A stretch of 64,000 bases of DNA from NCBI GenBank assembly GCA_965204295.1, contig OZ241973.1, positions 2,790,001 through 2,854,000 of the forward strand, in the 5' to 3' direction. Each line of letters starts with the position of its first letter. The stretch's first letter is position 1. This document shows, piece by piece, positions 63,875-64,000 of this stretch. Both the position numbers and the translations under genes were made by a program. Source of the stretch: JAWKWH01 sp965204295 (GTDB lineage: Bacteria > Pseudomonadota > Alphaproteobacteria > Rhizobiales > Rhizobiaceae). The notes beneath the pieces were generated by a model that saw nothing but the letters and a program-made list of their open reading frames with translations, made no database searches and had not been told where the DNA came from.

Positions 63875-64000
63875 TCAGTCCCAGCGGGCGTCGTTCAGCC
63901 GCCAATAGGTGGGCGTGCCGATCAGCGGCGAATCCTCCGGAATGAGATCGAACGGGGTTTTGCCATCCTCGGTCTGCGCGTCGGGATCGGCTCCGGCTTC
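63875..64000 (-). CDS. Second ankyrin-repeat protein (3' end only)
   Basis: The last 41 codons are visible: EAGADPDAQTEDGKTPFDLI followed by PEDSPLIGTPTYWRLNDARW and D. The cap is nearly identical to that of the first ankyrin protein. The start lies outside the window. Confidence 0.9.
   Translation of the reverse strand, partial: EAGADPDAQTEDGKTPFDLIPEDSPLIGTPTYWRLNDARWD

Overview
The window looks like a piece of a Hyphomicrobiales-type (Rhizobiales) alphaproteobacterial chromosome. Evidence is the conserved block rpsB-tsf-pyrH-frr-uppS-cdsA-rseP-bamA-lpxD-fabZ-lpxA-lpxI-lpxB facing gltA-gltX and comEC, the use of LpxI rather than LpxH, a DivK-type response regulator beside rpmG, a zinc-finger DinB, and the DUF3572, DUF983 and DUF465 families. 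I cannot name the species. Coding DNA is GC-rich except for one AT-rich patch near 43.2-43.45 kb. No rRNA, tRNA or CRISPR array was seen.

Layout. 0-2.3 kb: end of a branched-chain amino-acid ABC transporter operon (livM partial, livG, livF). 2.4-2.6 kb: a candidate 28-residue membrane peptide with its own promoter, Shine-Dalgarno and hairpin. 2.7-18.3 kb: housekeeping genes (dnaE, a lipoprotein, dinB, GNAT, HAD-like, a frameshifted DUF3572 gene, divK, rpmG, MFS, NUDIX, DUF983, rnr, topA). 18.3-21.6 kb: insertion-sequence debris (IS1595-, IS256- and two IS630-type remnants) with a truncated proC. 21.5-22.5 kb: a Hint-domain protein whose N-terminus runs into the end of the IS630 element. 22.6-36.2 kb: translation factors, UMP kinase, isoprenoid and phospholipid synthesis, outer-membrane assembly and lipid A synthesis. 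36.2-41.7 kb: gltA, gltX, comEC. 41.9-44.7 kb: a second IS graveyard (IS630, two IS5) trapping an AT-rich two-gene remnant. 44.8-54.9 kb: lptE, leuS, the PLP-binding protein, acs, two DUF465 genes, purE, purK and an M48 lipoprotein protease. 55.0-59.3 kb: thiBPQ behind a TPP riboswitch and a strong promoter, with a divergent thiamine pyrophosphokinase. 59.3-64 kb: an accessory island, all on the minus strand: a decayed HigBA-type toxin-antitoxin, a secreted ankyrin protein, a PD-(D/E)XK-type protein, a sulfotransferase gene broken by an amber codon, an unknown gene, and the end of a second ankyrin paralogue, with a 64-bp intergenic repeat present twice.

How it fits together. The core genes make the ribosome, envelope, lipid A and DNA-maintenance machinery. 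The two IS clusters lie where synteny normally continues (topA to dprA; comEC to lexA; lptE to holA), so they probably mark rearrangement points. Two genes usually embedded in these loci are absent here: pleD after divK, and dxr between cdsA and rseP. The strongest leads are the tiny membrane ORF, the AT-rich remnant pair at 43.07-43.41 kb, the ankyrin island with its duplicated repeat, and the long C-terminal extension of ribosomal protein S2.
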